From assembly GCA_963965975.1 (NCBI GenBank), contig OZ014411.1:13346501-13410500 (forward strand): a stretch of DNA of 64,000 nt, read 5' to 3'. The notes below the pieces were generated by a model, which had not been told where the DNA came from, did not search any database, and saw only the letters and a program-made list of their open reading frames with translations. Below are positions 46,597 through 59,164 of this stretch, one piece after another (positions within the stretch are counted from its first letter, which is position 1; each line of letters starts with the position of its first letter). Origin of the DNA: Xestospongia bergquistia. Taxonomy: Eukaryota; Porifera; Demospongiae; Haplosclerida; Petrosiidae. The position numbers and the translations under genes were made by a program.

Positions 46597-47035
46597 CTAT
46601 TTGCCTAATGTTGATCTTTTGGCATTGTAGTGAGCTGGATAAATCCAGTAATTAGCAAATACCTCTGTGGGTTTGGCGGAACTTTGGCCATCTTTAGGGC
46701 ATTAATTTTTAACCCCTTTCCAACTGTCGCAGTGTCAATATGGGTAAAAAGCAGCATTAGAAAGACAAATTGTAAGTTTAATATACAAAGATGGCCAAGT
46801 CTAGAAGTAGTTAGATTATGTTCCCGTTTTAGGTTCCATTTCTTTCTCTTTTAATAAGATACCTCACTTGTAAAGAATGGTCCACAATATTAAAGAAGGT
46901 AGCAGCTGCTGCTAAGGGTGAAAGATCAGAATTCAAATGACTTTCATTTAATTGTTGTAGGTAAGTACATATAATAGAACTGGTTTGATAATATTATGTG
47001 TCTAGTTTATCTCTTCAATCATTTGAACATCCTTT

Positions 47036-48947
47036 GTGTACATCTGATGTAGTAGTATTTGATCTGATGTAAGTAGATATGAAATGGATAAATGGGTGAA
47101 TAGATGGATGGATCCAATAGACAGACAGACTGAAGGATGGATAAATAGATGGTTGGTTGAGTAGATTGGTAGAAATATGTGAGAAATACAGTGAAAGGAA
47201 TGGATCAATGGGCTTACTTCACATTTGATGTATTACTAGGAACATTGTACCTTTTTAAGGAAGTATGGTCATAATCCTTTAACAGGAGAGGTAATATATG
47301 GTTATTTTTAACCCTTTAGTAAATGATTACATTATTATAGCCAATTGATGCCAAGTCACTCGTTAAATTGACGCTCCAGCCAGGATTACCTCGTCTTCGG
47401 ACAATGGTTACCAGGCCACACTGGCAGTCCTAGCTAACAATAGAAGGGAATCCTGAATACTAAGTTGAGGCCCCAATGTGTGAGTCAGCAGGGATCGTTT
47501 GGATAACACAACATGTTTTTTTAGACTCATAATCTATTTAAACTACTGGAAAGGAATATCAGTAGAACTGGTTCTCAGTCTGTCATAGAGAACATTCCAC
47601 AAATTTGATAAGTTGTACAGTATATACAACTCCAAAATGTAATTAATAATACAAACATAAAACAAAAGAAGAAAATGTCATAGAATATTATTAGCATACA
47701 TTTTTTCAGATAATAATTTTTAATTGGTTTGAGTGGTTTATTAGATTTGTTAAATTCTTGATAATGAGAATCTAATAAAAAATTAAAGACATGATATTTA
47801 AGATATATCAGTATCATTGTGATTGAAGTCATAATACCTGACCACTAATATAGATTTTATTTTTTAGGAGAAATTAATATTTACATTATTTATATTTTTA
47901 AGTGTCTAGGTAGTCTACAAACAAACACCATACTTTAATGTGAAATTAATAACATTGTTTTTTGTGTTACTTTTTATTAATGAAATAAATACATTTACAT
48001 GTATTTGCTGTCACAGTCAATCATTATTCTTCATTATTGTTTGTTCCTTTCATCCATCGAACAATATAACAGTTCTATTAGGTCTGCTCACATGAATGAA
48101 TGCAATAGAAACTTGAAAGAAGGGGTTAAAATTTGGATAACTTTCCATCCAATGGCTGCCGCACAGACCTGAGCTGCTACCATGTATACAGGGAGCTCTT
48201 TTATCATATTTAATTTTGGTGGGCAGTTAAAACTGATAATTAAAATTATACATCTGACAGTCCAACCCACTACATGTCCAGAACACTGACAAACAAAACA
48301 AATGAAATTATGTACAAGTTATTTGGTGACAAGTTGTCAACATCAATGACAATTCCTACATTAAAACCTTAAAAAAAGAAATTAACATAAAGGAAACTTA
48401 CTAATTAGTTTCAAACCCAATAATTATTATTCTATGTTCATAGACAGGATTCATAAGTTCATTCACACGTTTTAGTAAACAACAAACTGTGCCACAGTTG
48501 GTATATGCACCAACAATTTATACACTTTGGAAGGAAATCATTTATTATTGTCATAATAACAAGTAGTATAGCAAAGTCATGATTAGAAAATCAATCTGTA
48601 ACATCAAACCTCATTGCTATGTTTATAGATGATCTATTGCATTGTTTAAAGATGTATTATCAAGCTTATTGTATAGACCCATTGCTAAACTTTAAAAGTA
48701 TACAACAAAGAAATGTATTTATTTACTTGTATAATATACCTGAACTCTCCATATATAATACCCAAAGCTGGCAAATTGTATTCATTTTTATAAAAGTTTC
48801 TAAAAATAGTTTGAAACTAGTATAAAACTGAAAAGCCTAAAAAAGAAGTTAGTAAATTAAAAGAAGGAATTGACAAAACTACTCAAGAATTCTACTACTA
48901 AATTCTTATCTCAGTTCATTAGCACATGAATAGGAATTAGTCAGCCA
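47036..48947. other. No gene recognised
   Basis: 47070-47180 is a simple GATGGATAGATGG-type repeat. 47345-47520 is a G+C-richer stretch (starting near GCCAAGTCACTCGTTAAATT) with no motif; it may be a repeat family I cannot name. The rest is A+T-rich spacer. Confidence 0.4.
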
Positions 48948-49997
48948 TTATGCACCGTATTTACGAATAATATAATCAGTTAAAATGTAGTACCAGGTGG
49001 TCATACGAGTACCACTGTTTGTTCCTTGAGAGACACCATAATCATGTACTCCAATGATTGTGTACACATTATTACTGTTAGAGTAGTAGACACCACTCCC
49101 ACTGGTATCACCATAAGTATCACACTTGTACCTCAGACGTTTAGATTCAACTATAGCAAGAGGACAACTGGTACCATAGAGACACCAATTTGGGCTACTT
49201 GTTGTTGGGAGATCTGCTGGGTAGCCATAGATAAAGATAGTTGTTGAAGTAACTGGAGGAATCACAAAAGTAAAGCTCATTGACACTGGAGAGGGAGTAC
49301 CAACAATGATCCACCCAATATCATTTTCAGGGATACAATTGTTAATCCATCTGTCAAGGGTAACAGCAGCTTTCCAAGTGTGCTTTGTTTCTTGATTTGG
49401 ATCACAATCCTGTGCCCGATGGACATTAAAATTAGAGTACCATCCAGTGTCACCATAGACACAATGACCCGCAGTAAGAACAATCTTTGGTGCTACAAAT
49501 GTTCCAGTACATCCGAGACCAACACGTCCAATGGCTGTATAAGGAAATCTGTTTGGAACTTGTCGTCTACGCAAGTCTGATCCAATGACAGAACGTTTCT
49601 CAGCTAGATCCTCCAGTGAATCTTCTAGAACCTTATGAAAATCATTGTTAGCATGTGTAAGTACATCCTCATCTTGAGATTTATCATGAGGGTGTGTGGG
49701 TAGTTCCTCATTTTCATCATCTTTATCTTCTTTCGTGTAGAAGAGATTCTCCACCTCTTCTAATGATCCGGTATATTCATATCCATCTTTGGTCACCATA
49801 ACGAGTTGAAGACCCTCCAAGAATTCATCTGTACCCTCAGGAGGTGCAGTTTTGTTGCTGAATTGGACAGGCAGACCAATGATGTTCTTTATAGGAGAAA
49901 ACTGAATTTTTTTCCATCCATTTTTAGCAGGTCCAGCGTCTATATACTCCCAAATGAGAACAGAGCTAGTCAACACAAAAAGGATCAATACTTTCAT
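48948..49997 (-). CDS. Secreted trypsin-fold serine protease precursor (glutamyl-endopeptidase-like)
   Basis: Hydrolyses peptide bonds outside the cell (inferred). Single exon, 349 residues, intact. Signal peptide MKVLILFVLTSSVLIWEYID. Acidic propeptide of roughly 140 residues, with GYEYTGSLEEVENLF and an E/D-rich stretch, ending at a basic site SDLRRRQ, which suits furin-type activation. Protease domain from about residue 145: GCTGTFVAPKIVLTAGHCVY holds the catalytic His, CIPENDIGWIIV the Asp, and DTYGDTSGSGVYY the Ser in GDTSGSG. The wording (CTGTFVAP, DTSGSGVY) is closer to V8/glutamyl-endopeptidase-like S1 proteases than to vertebrate trypsins. Six Cys lie in the catalytic domain. ATG chosen for its signal peptide, with a TATA box about 90 bases upstream. 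Substrate specificity cannot be read. Confidence 0.88.
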   Translation of the reverse strand: MKVLILFVLTSSVLIWEYIDAGPAKNGWKKIQFSPIKNIIGLPVQFSNKTAPPEGTDEFLEGLQLVMVTKDGYEYTGSLEEVENLFYTKEDKDDENEELPTHPHDKSQDEDVLTHANNDFHKVLEDSLEDLAEKRSVIGSDLRRRQVPNRFPYTAIGRVGLGCTGTFVAPKIVLTAGHCVYGDTGWYSNFNVHRAQDCDPNQETKHTWKAAVTLDRWINNCIPENDIGWIIVGTPSPVSMSFTFVIPPVTSTTIFIYGYPADLPTTSSPNWCLYGTSCPLAIVESKRLRYKCDTYGDTSGSGVYYSNSNNVYTIIGVHDYGVSQGTNSGTRMTTWYYILTDYIIRKYGA

Positions 49998-50084
49998 TGT
50001 AACTTAAAACTTGCAAAGAAGTTAATAATAAGTTAATAGCATTGGTTGCAACACCAGTGCTTAATTTTCTATAGTTGATCTCCA

Positions 50085-50092
50085 TTTATATA
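50085..50092 (-). promoter_or_regulatory. TATA box of the serine protease gene
   Basis: TATATAAA on the minus strand 88 bases before the ATG. Same spelling as the TATA box of the collagen-like gene. Confidence 0.55.
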
Positions 50093-51026
50093 CTCTGATA
50101 TTGCCATGAATAGTACCATGTTGTCATGGTAACAACAAGTTTCAATAGTATAGTGTTATAGTTGATTTGATTGAGATATTATTAGTATTATGAAACTTAT
50201 CAATCACAAATGATCCCCCAAACCATAGGCTACTAGGTTACTCAGTAGTTATGGTAATAATTTATTCATGAGCATTTAAAAGAGTATAACTTTGGAATAA
50301 AGAACATCTCTATAATACTGAAAGATTGGTTACAATTAATGAAGTCAGATTAGAATGTTCCTGACTGTATTACATGTCAATGAACAATCCAGACTATGGC
50401 TACATTGGCAAACATGCTTGATTGATATACAGTGTAACATGTAAAGTTTTCTTGACTATCAATGAAGTAGAATGCATGAAGTGACTGAAATTATGTTCTA
50501 CCCCATTAATAGTATGTCTGTCGTTTTGCTCAGTAAATTAATTACGTAAATTTACACCAGTCTAGCAGTTTTCAACATTAACTTTGTGATGACTTCAGTT
50601 ATTGTCCTCCAAATTAATGCTATGTCTGTTAACTTGTACAGTAAGTTAATTATGCAATTCACATTAGACTAAGATTAACTTGTGTTAACTTGAGTTATTG
50701 TATTCCAAAGTAACAAGGTATTTATGTTATTTGAGTTACATAACATTAACATACGTTCTCTATCTTAATTGTTAACATCAAGTAATTAAAGAAACTATGT
50801 ATTTTAAAAATATTTATAATTATGTCCAATGTATTTACATAGTATGTATAAAACATACATTATACAAATACATATCTTTGACATAATTATAGTCATTGTA
50901 GAATATAGAACATTATATATTATATGTACATCACATGTATGTCTATACTTCATTTGTTACTGAATGAATATGGCTTGTACAGTAATAATGATAGACTAAA
51001 CATGTCAACTAGAGTCATATTTTAAG

Positions 51027-51104
<78 letters not shown>

Positions 51105-51752
51105 GTACATTACTACATTGTAAATGAATATGTTACTATAAATGAACTAATTTTTACCTTACATGGGTGGAATCTAGAATTCATGTGAATTACTCCTGTA
51201 TAATTTGATACTTTGTAATTGTACAACATATCAACAAATGGTCTAATGATCCATAAATTATAGATTCAATGTAATCCACTGATGCATGTCAGCTACAAAT
51301 TGTTTTTGTAATAATTAATTAGTTTTACAGTGAAATAAAGTTGTGAGAGTTATATCATACATCTCACTCATTTTATTTAATATTCTGGTAATGGATGAGC
51401 ATTCTATCTTAATTTGACTAACTTGAAAGGATACTGACATGGAGTACCAAAACATTAACAAACTACATGTATAGTAAAAAAAGAGATAAAGACAAAAGGA
51501 AAAGATGGTGGTGCTTGTAGATGAAAGAGAAGAAAGACACACACACACACCAAATAATTAAAGAATCACATATCTTAAATATATTTATAATTATGTGAAC
51601 TATATGTACATACAAAACACACAGTACATATTATTGTATATTTGACATATAGTCATTGTAGAATATAGAATATTATATATTATATGTACAGAATCCAAGG
51701 ATGGACATTCCAATTCCTATACCCTATTTTAATCAAATGGCGTTATACGTTA
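50093..51752. other. Intergenic with a direct repeat pair, no gene
   Basis: 50795-50935 and 51565-51690 are direct repeats (shared CATTGTAGAATATAGAA, TTATATATTATATGTACA). Otherwise A+T-rich. The (TA)n array is listed separately. Confidence 0.6.
51031..51100. repeat. (TA)35 microsatellite
   Basis: 70 bases of uninterrupted TA dinucleotide. Uninterrupted, so probably polymorphic. Confidence 0.97.
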
Positions 51753-53790
51753 TAGTCAATAGTATTGTATACATAGTACATGATATTACCATTATCATTG
51801 ACAGCAGTTAAAGAACACTCAGCCAATTCATCAACTACAAAATAAAATGATCAATTAGAATTAAAGATATATAAAAGAACAATATTACATTGAGTAGTTA
51901 TTAAAGATCCTCACTACATCGTCTCCAGTCTAGTTACCAATGTCTCACTATAGAATTAAAAGGAAATAGTTGAGTACAACATTGTCAAATTAATGATAGA
52001 TCAAACTTACAGTCTAACTTATCAAAGAACATTAACATTATGTAGAATTATACAGTAGATGGAAGTCCCTCTAAACTACTAAAATCCATCTTTAGTACAG
52101 AATTGTCCATATTATTATGACAGATATAAGTTATAGTAGTCATAAGTTCATGTAGATCAGATCATCACTACCAGTGACCCTTAAACCTGTTCACCATACT
52201 ATAAAAAGTAATTCATTCAATAGATAATTATAAATCAATAGTTAGAGAATTTGTAATAAGTATAGATATGACTTATATATACTATCTATATCATAAGACT
52301 GTACTAGATCTAGATCATCTCAAGTTGGTGTAGAACATGTTACTATAATAGTGTAAGAGAATAAACAGTAAAAATGTTTATTTATCAAGTCTTTCTATTA
52401 ACTTACTAACAGCAGAACACTCATTTCCAATAATCAATCATCTAACTGTCCTATTATAAAGTAATCCAAACCTAAAAAGGTCATTTAAATTGTTGAGTTT
52501 AGAACAGCTCTCAACCAGTTCATCATCATCTCCAGTAGACTAGCAAACAACAGTCCTACTTTAAAATAAAAAAAACTTATAACATTGAAATAGTTATTGT
52601 TATAAATTGACAAGAGTCTGTTGTATAGTAAACTTACAACAGTTCATATCAGTTATTTGGGATAAAGGGAAGACCCTAGATTTCAGAATAAACAAATCCA
52701 GATATCAGAAAAAATTTACCTGTTATGTAAAACCTTTGATCTTAAGAGATTCATTTCTTCATATCCTCTAGGCCAGAAATAATTATGAAAAATTCTAGAT
52801 ACCAGCATAAAAAACAATGATGCTAATAAAATCCTATGTGTTAAGAAGCTAAGTAAAATACTAGATATCAGAAGTAAACAATAAAAAAAACAGATGCCAG
52901 TAAAAATCCTGATGATAGTAATTATCAATGACATACCATCCTAGCTGAAATAAAAATTGTCAGTTTTAGATTTCAGAATAATCATTAAAATGAAATTCCT
53001 AGATCCAAATTATCAAGGGATAAGTTTGTATTGTAAAACAGACACAAGACATTTAACATTTCCGAACTGTTTTACACTGATACAGAGGATTTAAATATAT
53101 AATAATATGACAGACACAGAGAGTTAACAATACAGGACAATACTCCAAATACAGAGAGAGGGTTAACAATACATAATAATATGACAAACAGAGAGTTAAC
53201 TATACAGAACACTACAAATACAAAGGGTTAACAATACAGGATTACAGAACAATACAACAGATACAGAGTTGTTAACAATACAGGATAATGCGACAGATAC
53301 AGAGGGTCAACAATACAAGATAATATGGGAGATACAGAGGATTAAAAATACATGATAATACAACAAACACAGAGTGTTAACAACACAGGGTAATATTACA
53401 GACAAAGACGGTTAATAATACAGGATAATATGACAGATATAAAGGATTAATATTTCAGAATTATACAAAGATAGAGGGTTAACAAAACATGATACTAAAA
53501 CAAACACACAAATGGAACAATTACAAAACAAAAGTGTTAATAATTCAAGATTACACAACAGACTCAGATATAGAACATTTCAAAACAAACACAGAGGGAA
53601 CATTTCAGGATTAATACAACACACACACACACAAAGTGTTTGGAGAATGAGGAAGGGTTGATATGTATGGAAGGGTCTGACATCATGAAACTATCTAGTA
53701 CAAACCCATCATTTACATAATACTATTTAGTAGAATATGTAATATGTAGGAAATGCACAACAAACAAACCAATACAAACTATACTATGTC
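51753..53790. repeat. Segmental duplication, copy 2
   Basis: Direct copy of 40372-42200, somewhat longer because its minisatellite array has more units. Small insertions and deletions occur throughout. Confidence 0.9.
53035..53640. repeat. Minisatellite, block 3
   Basis: Same unit as blocks 1 and 2, inside segmental copy 2. Confidence 0.9.
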
Positions 53791-54039
53791 TAGATATTAC
53801 AGTACATGAACTCTGTGGGTCATATACAACAAGACTATAATATATGTGATACATGATTGTAATAGAACAACCTCTAGCATATAAAAATACAATGAAGTGA
53901 CTACATACAATGACATATGATATAACAAGAAGTTAAAAACAATGTAACACTAAGTATTACAGAATAGTCTCAGTAGATGGTATATAAGATAACATACATA
54001 GGAAGGAACAAAAACTTAAAACAAGTACCAAAGTTGTTT

Positions 54040-55030
54040 ATAATAGTCACAAGAGATAGTAACACAAGATAGAACTATAATTTAACAAAACTCTGATAAT
54101 GTACAAGAGTGACAACAGCTCAAAATACAAGGAGAAATAGAACTAGTATTTAACAAAAATTCTATTATGTACAATAATGACAACAGATCATAATACAAGA
54201 GCAGGAGCAATAATATTAACAAAATTAACAAGAAGACCATCATTGTATATCATACAGTCATATATGATGTCAACACATTAACAATAAATAATAGATAGAA
54301 ACACAGGAGTTATTATTAGATAAAACATTAATAAAAACGCTTATAATATAATAGGAAGTTGAAAACATTATAACACAAACTATTACAGAACATTGTCACA
54401 GTAATTTACATATAAGGTAACATATACAGGAGCTATTGTTGGACAATAAGTTAGAATACAGTAGTAAAACTATAATAGTAGAAACTTTCATGTATAAATC
54501 AATGTAACAAGAACATAATGTGACAGATAAATAACAAGACTTTGTACAAAGATACTAGTAAATTGTTGATACTAGTAGATTTGGTATGAATAGGAGATTT
54601 AGAAAAGTATATAATTTTAGAATATAAGGTCACAAAAGATTTGTTAAAAAACAGAATTTATACAAATGAAGATATAAAAAAATTATAACTTATTGACAGA
54701 TTACAAAGATTTCTCTTCCAGATTATATTATTACACAAGTGATATTTTTATGGCATTGGATATTAAAAGGTTTATGTACATACCACAGGACTAAGTTTTA
54801 TTGTAATACAAGACATTTAAGTGGTTAGGTATTAAGAGGTATGTACATGTCACAGGACTGGGTTGGATTATATTATAAGAGGTTGAGTATTAAGATATTT
54901 GTGCATGTACATGTCACAGGATGAAGTTACATTATGGGATAAAATATGTCATAGGGTTAAATTGTATCATAAGGGTCACAAAATGTTGGTATAAGTATGT
55001 CACAGAGATAGGTTGTATTATAAGACATTA
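54040..55030. repeat. Degenerate tandem repeats around the right inverted arm
   Basis: 54040-54230: two to three copies of a roughly 67-base unit (ATAGAACTA..ATTTAACAAAA..TGACAACAG). 54740-55030: three to four copies of a roughly 75-base unit (TATGTACATGTCACAGGA, TATTAAGA). The inverted arm 54359-54656 lies between them. Confidence 0.7.
54359..54656. repeat. 300-bp inverted repeat, right arm
   Basis: Reverse complement of 38154-38450, lying just outside segmental copy 2, as the left arm lies outside copy 1. Confidence 0.88.
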
Positions 55031-57472
55031 TATGGTATGAGTAATAAGGCATTTGTATAAAAATACATGAAAAGGTTTGTTTATTTATTTGTCAGTAAGC
55101 TATTTATATGATTGTAAGAAGTTTGTTTATGTAGGAATATTATAATGGACAACAAGAGTTGATTTAATTACATATTATAGGACTCATTAATAGATTTGTT
55201 GTGTAGACATGATAGATAGGTTGATCATATGGATATCTGAATATTACCACAAATTATAAGACTTAAAAGAAAGTTACAAGTATATATATATATGTGTATG
55301 TGTGTGTGTGTGTATTATATATAATGAACGGTTGAGTATTATAAAAGCTTCTCTAATACAGATATACAAGCTATACAATTGTCTAGACATATTTCATGTT
55401 TCCAATCTGGTTCTTAATGTGAAGCTCAAGTACAACTACTCAGCTTGTCAGCTAGCTGCTAGGACCATTTAACTTACGTCCCCATGCTTATTATCAGCTG
55501 TGGGGTTCATTAAAAAATTACAGTCTGGGAAGAGATTTGCACAAACCATTCTAGTTCTGTTTAGGTAAGTATTTAAATCACAACACCAAAATCCTCTCTA
55601 CATAATACATAATGTTCTCAATGTACTGATATAATAGATTTCTGTGTGCATAAATTACTACTTGGTTGCCAAAATGACCAACTGAAGGTGATTTAAAAAC
55701 TGAACTAGAACTAGACTTTGCTAATATACTACAGAATTATGCTCACACAAGAAGTCAAGGAGTCTCACAAGGTAGCTAGAATAGGCTATACAGATGTTTA
55801 ATGGCAAAAACTATCTCTCCAGACAGCTAAAATGCACAGGATTAGGCTTCCCACACACACACACACATATATAGCATACATTTACTCTGACCTGAATATT
55901 TAGACTCTCTTTTTTTGCGCTGCGATAAAAGTGTATTTTCTTTGTAGTTGGACTCCATTTACATTTTTCTGTATGAGAGGTGAGCAAAAATCAAAGGTAT
56001 CTTGACTGGAGGTCATAGACACTAGACAACAGTAACAGTAGTAGTTATGGTATTCTTTAAAAGATCAATCCAGTCCACAATATAACAATAACATCATTGA
56101 TAGAGATGACAGAGACAGTTAACTTGCAGAGAGAGTTGTATTTATTACTATAGAGTAAAAAGGAAACTGATAAAATACTGAAAAATAAGATCATGATGTC
56201 AGGCCTTTAAACTAACAACTAGTGGTTAGAAAAGAAGCTACCAGTACATGCTTGTAATAGAATTGTAAGTTGTTCAACAAGGAAGGCTGGTTGTTGTAAG
56301 TGACTACAACTGTGACTATGTCAGGGGAAGGCTAATTACTTTAAAACAGCTATTTGTTCAGTAAGAAAGGCTATAGTAGCTAGTATTAGTTGTACCAAAA
56401 TGAAGGCTATAGGTATTTGAAGGGTAAAGCTGGTTACTAAACTAGTAATTGTTGTGTAAAAGTTAAGACTGGTGGTTATGTAGTAGAACATAGAGATATA
56501 AAGAAAAGAAACTTACTTGACTGTCTCTGTCTTTAAACTTGAATTCACATAAGTACTACACTGTCTATTTGATATATAGCACACAGTAATACGATATTAT
56601 TGTCAAGTATATATGGTTACTAAATAGCTGATTCACTCAAGGAAATAGAATAACGGATACTTCTCTCTGTATTCCAGGTGGTCAGTTATCCAGTCAGAAA
56701 AACGAAACACCAGCGAAGATATACCCAGCTTTTCTACTGGGCATGCGCAGTAAGCAGACAAACCAGACTTACATTGAATGTTAATAACTTTCAATATAAT
56801 ATGATCTTTATTAGAAATTAAGAAATCTTATTATTTACTTCATTGCTACATTTACGACTTTTTAGAAGAGCAAAATACTAACCAATCACATTTCAGACTT
56901 TGGTAGACCAGTTAACTATAATTGTTATTGTGGAAAAGATATATTAATAAACTTTACTTATAAAAGGTTTAATAGATTGAATCCAAACTCAATAAATTTT
57001 CAACTGTTTGTCATGATTAACTTCTGACATTGGTTAGTCAACAGCTGCTTGTTTATTAATCCCTCACCATCCACTAATTCAGCCACCTCCACTATTCAAC
57101 TTATAAATAAATTCATTTAAAGTGAGAGTGGTCTTAATAACAATTCATCATACCTTGAGAAAGAAGTAAGCTAAAGTTCCATCTCCTTTAACATACTCAT
57201 TGTCAGCTAAACATTAACCAGTAAATACATGAACTGCATCCATTGAATGGAGTTCTAATCCATACATAAAATGAGAGGAGTGAATAACAAAGATGATGGA
57301 TGGTAGTGACTTTACAACTCTGTTAGAGATATCAAATGCTGAAGTGTAGTAGGAAATTCCAGTATGATATCATTATGAGGATTTTATATCATAATACATA
57401 ACACTAGAACAACATTACAATGTTTGTAACTATTAATACCAGTCTGTGGTACTATTAATAGCATGTTACTAT
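55031..57472. other. Intergenic, no gene recognised
   Basis: A+T-rich with short (TG)n at 55295-55313 and (CA)n at 55851-55867. No open frame of note on either strand. Confidence 0.5.
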
Positions 57473-58200
57473 TTATAGCACAAGCACATGGTCTATAGTA
57501 TAAATTTTGACTTTATATAAGGTCAGACATATATGTATTATATTTTTTCCATCTTTAAATGTTCCATCATTGTTCTTTCCTTGTTCATCTTGCCCTGAAA
57601 AAAGGAAGGTATATTAAAATATAAAACAAAATAGATAATAAATTAATAACAATAGATGCATGGTAAATTATTTATAGATATATAAATGTTGCAATGGATA
57701 TATTGTACATGTATGAAACATGGTAATGGATCTATAAATTTATCAACATTAATGGTTCTATAAGTGTGGTAATGGATCTATAACATAGTAATAAATGATA
57801 AATATGAACAATGGACACTTATTTAAATATTCTTTTTGGATTAACATTACAGATTTGTTTATAACCCAAACTTTGTCTATACTACTTGCTAAATTGTTAA
57901 TTCTAAAATCATAGAATTCTTTCCTTTCTTCTAGTTTTTATTATATTATTCAAAAAGTGATTGTTATTTTCCACAAATGGAGTACAGACTTAATTGGTAA
58001 TTACAATTCAATTCTGCACATTTTGTCTCCTTTCCATTCCATACCCACACATCTGATAAGATCACCATCATAAATATCATTGCATTTCTTTACAATACTA
58101 TCACCGATATTAACTTGATATGAGAGGACAGGTTTTACATACATGGGTATCTCCTCTTGTCCCATACGAACAGTAACTGATAGTTTGGTAGGTGTGGTTT
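57473..58200 (-). pseudogene. CAP-Gly-like domain relic, two exon-like pieces
   Basis: 58005-58200 (minus) reads KPVLSYQVNIGDSIVKKCND then GDLIRCVGMEWKGDKMCRIE and meets a GTAATT donor. 57473-57594 follows a TTTTCAG acceptor and reads DEQGKNNDGTFKDGKNIIHI then C. Together they follow the CAP-Gly order (V-G-D ... G-x-[VI]-R-x-V-G ... G-[IV]-E-L-D-E-x-x-G-K-N-D-G-[ST]), closest in wording to CYLD-type CAP-Gly domains. The splice phases do not match (2 against 1) and a stop precedes the first piece, so it is probably dead. Tentative. Confidence 0.4.
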
Positions 58201-58689
58201 ATCTGACAATAAACTATTAGTTTAGGATTGTACTAAATGAAATTATTCAAGATAAATCATGTGCTCATCTACATGATATCTTCACTAGTACTCATCATTT
58301 AATTAGTGTTTGTCATGACCTAACTGACAAGCACAGCATTTAGCTCACAGGCATAACAGAACCACCAAATTCACCAATAAAATGACAACTCAAGATAAGG
58401 TATTAAGTCACATGTAGTTACACTTTCATAATAATAAATAATGTTAGTTATTCACAAAAGATTTCTGCATTATGTGTATAACAGAACATGTAAATTTTTC
58501 TTTAGTCATCTTTCATTTTTTAATGCTAATTTAAGGTGCATATATGTTGAATAAGATTTAATACTCTGAACGATGTGGATGTATGTGAAGAACCTCCTGA
58601 GAAAACAACAGAGTGGAGGGACTCTTGTGCTACAACATAAATAATGACAGTAAATTTGTTATAAAATGTACTTTTGTTTTTTTTTCTGT

Positions 58690-59060
58690 TAATAGAAGAA
58701 ACAGCTGGATGAGAACATGATCTTCCTTCTTGCTACACTTCCAAAATCACAATACAACATTCTACTGGATACATTTAAAACATATGAAGAAGGAACATTA
58801 GTGAAGCTTAATAAGATTGATAGTCACAAACAATTTGATTGCAAAGGTAGTATAACTTTAGAGGACTTCAAAACTTTGATGCAGAAAGCACTTTAAAATG
58901 GCTAAATAAGATTCAGAGTGGGTCCCTCCTTTTACAGCTGCTAAATCCCAGGTGCCAAGAGTTAAAAAGATTAACAGAATTAAAGAGCAAGTTTGTAAAG
59001 CCCAAACATTACTGCTAGATGGAGTTATGACAGTGGAAATAGTTTTATCAAACAAAGAAT
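58690..59060 (+). other. Coding-like fragments of unknown origin
   Basis: 58699-58895 is open: KKQLDENMIFLLATLPKSQY, then LLDTFKTYEEGTLVKLNKID, ending KAL-stop. 58920-59062 is open in another frame: FTAAKSQVPRVKKINRIKEQ then VCKAQTLLLDGVMTVEIVLS. They could be gag-like pieces of the retroelement that follows, but I cannot show it. Confidence 0.35.
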
Positions 59061-59164
59061 GAAAGCACAAAATAGTATGTTTAAAACTGTATTCCTTAAT
59101 GCTTAATTTATTTATTATAAAGGTTTGATACTTAAACCAGTACTTGCTACAATTTACAGTAATT

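Larger units (their letters stand above)
43008..47035. repeat. Duplicated segment, copy B
   Basis: Co-linear with 29575-33410: Z-part 43008-43260, Y 43345-45300, Z 45310-46840, X 46840-47035. It has an extra partial Z block at its left, consistent with a tandem array cut at a different point. Better preserved than copy A in its minus-strand open frames. Confidence 0.85.

Noticed and set aside
47345..47520. tRNA-derived SINE in a G+C-richer stretch
   Set aside because: No recognisable A and B box pair and no poly-A tail; left as unknown.
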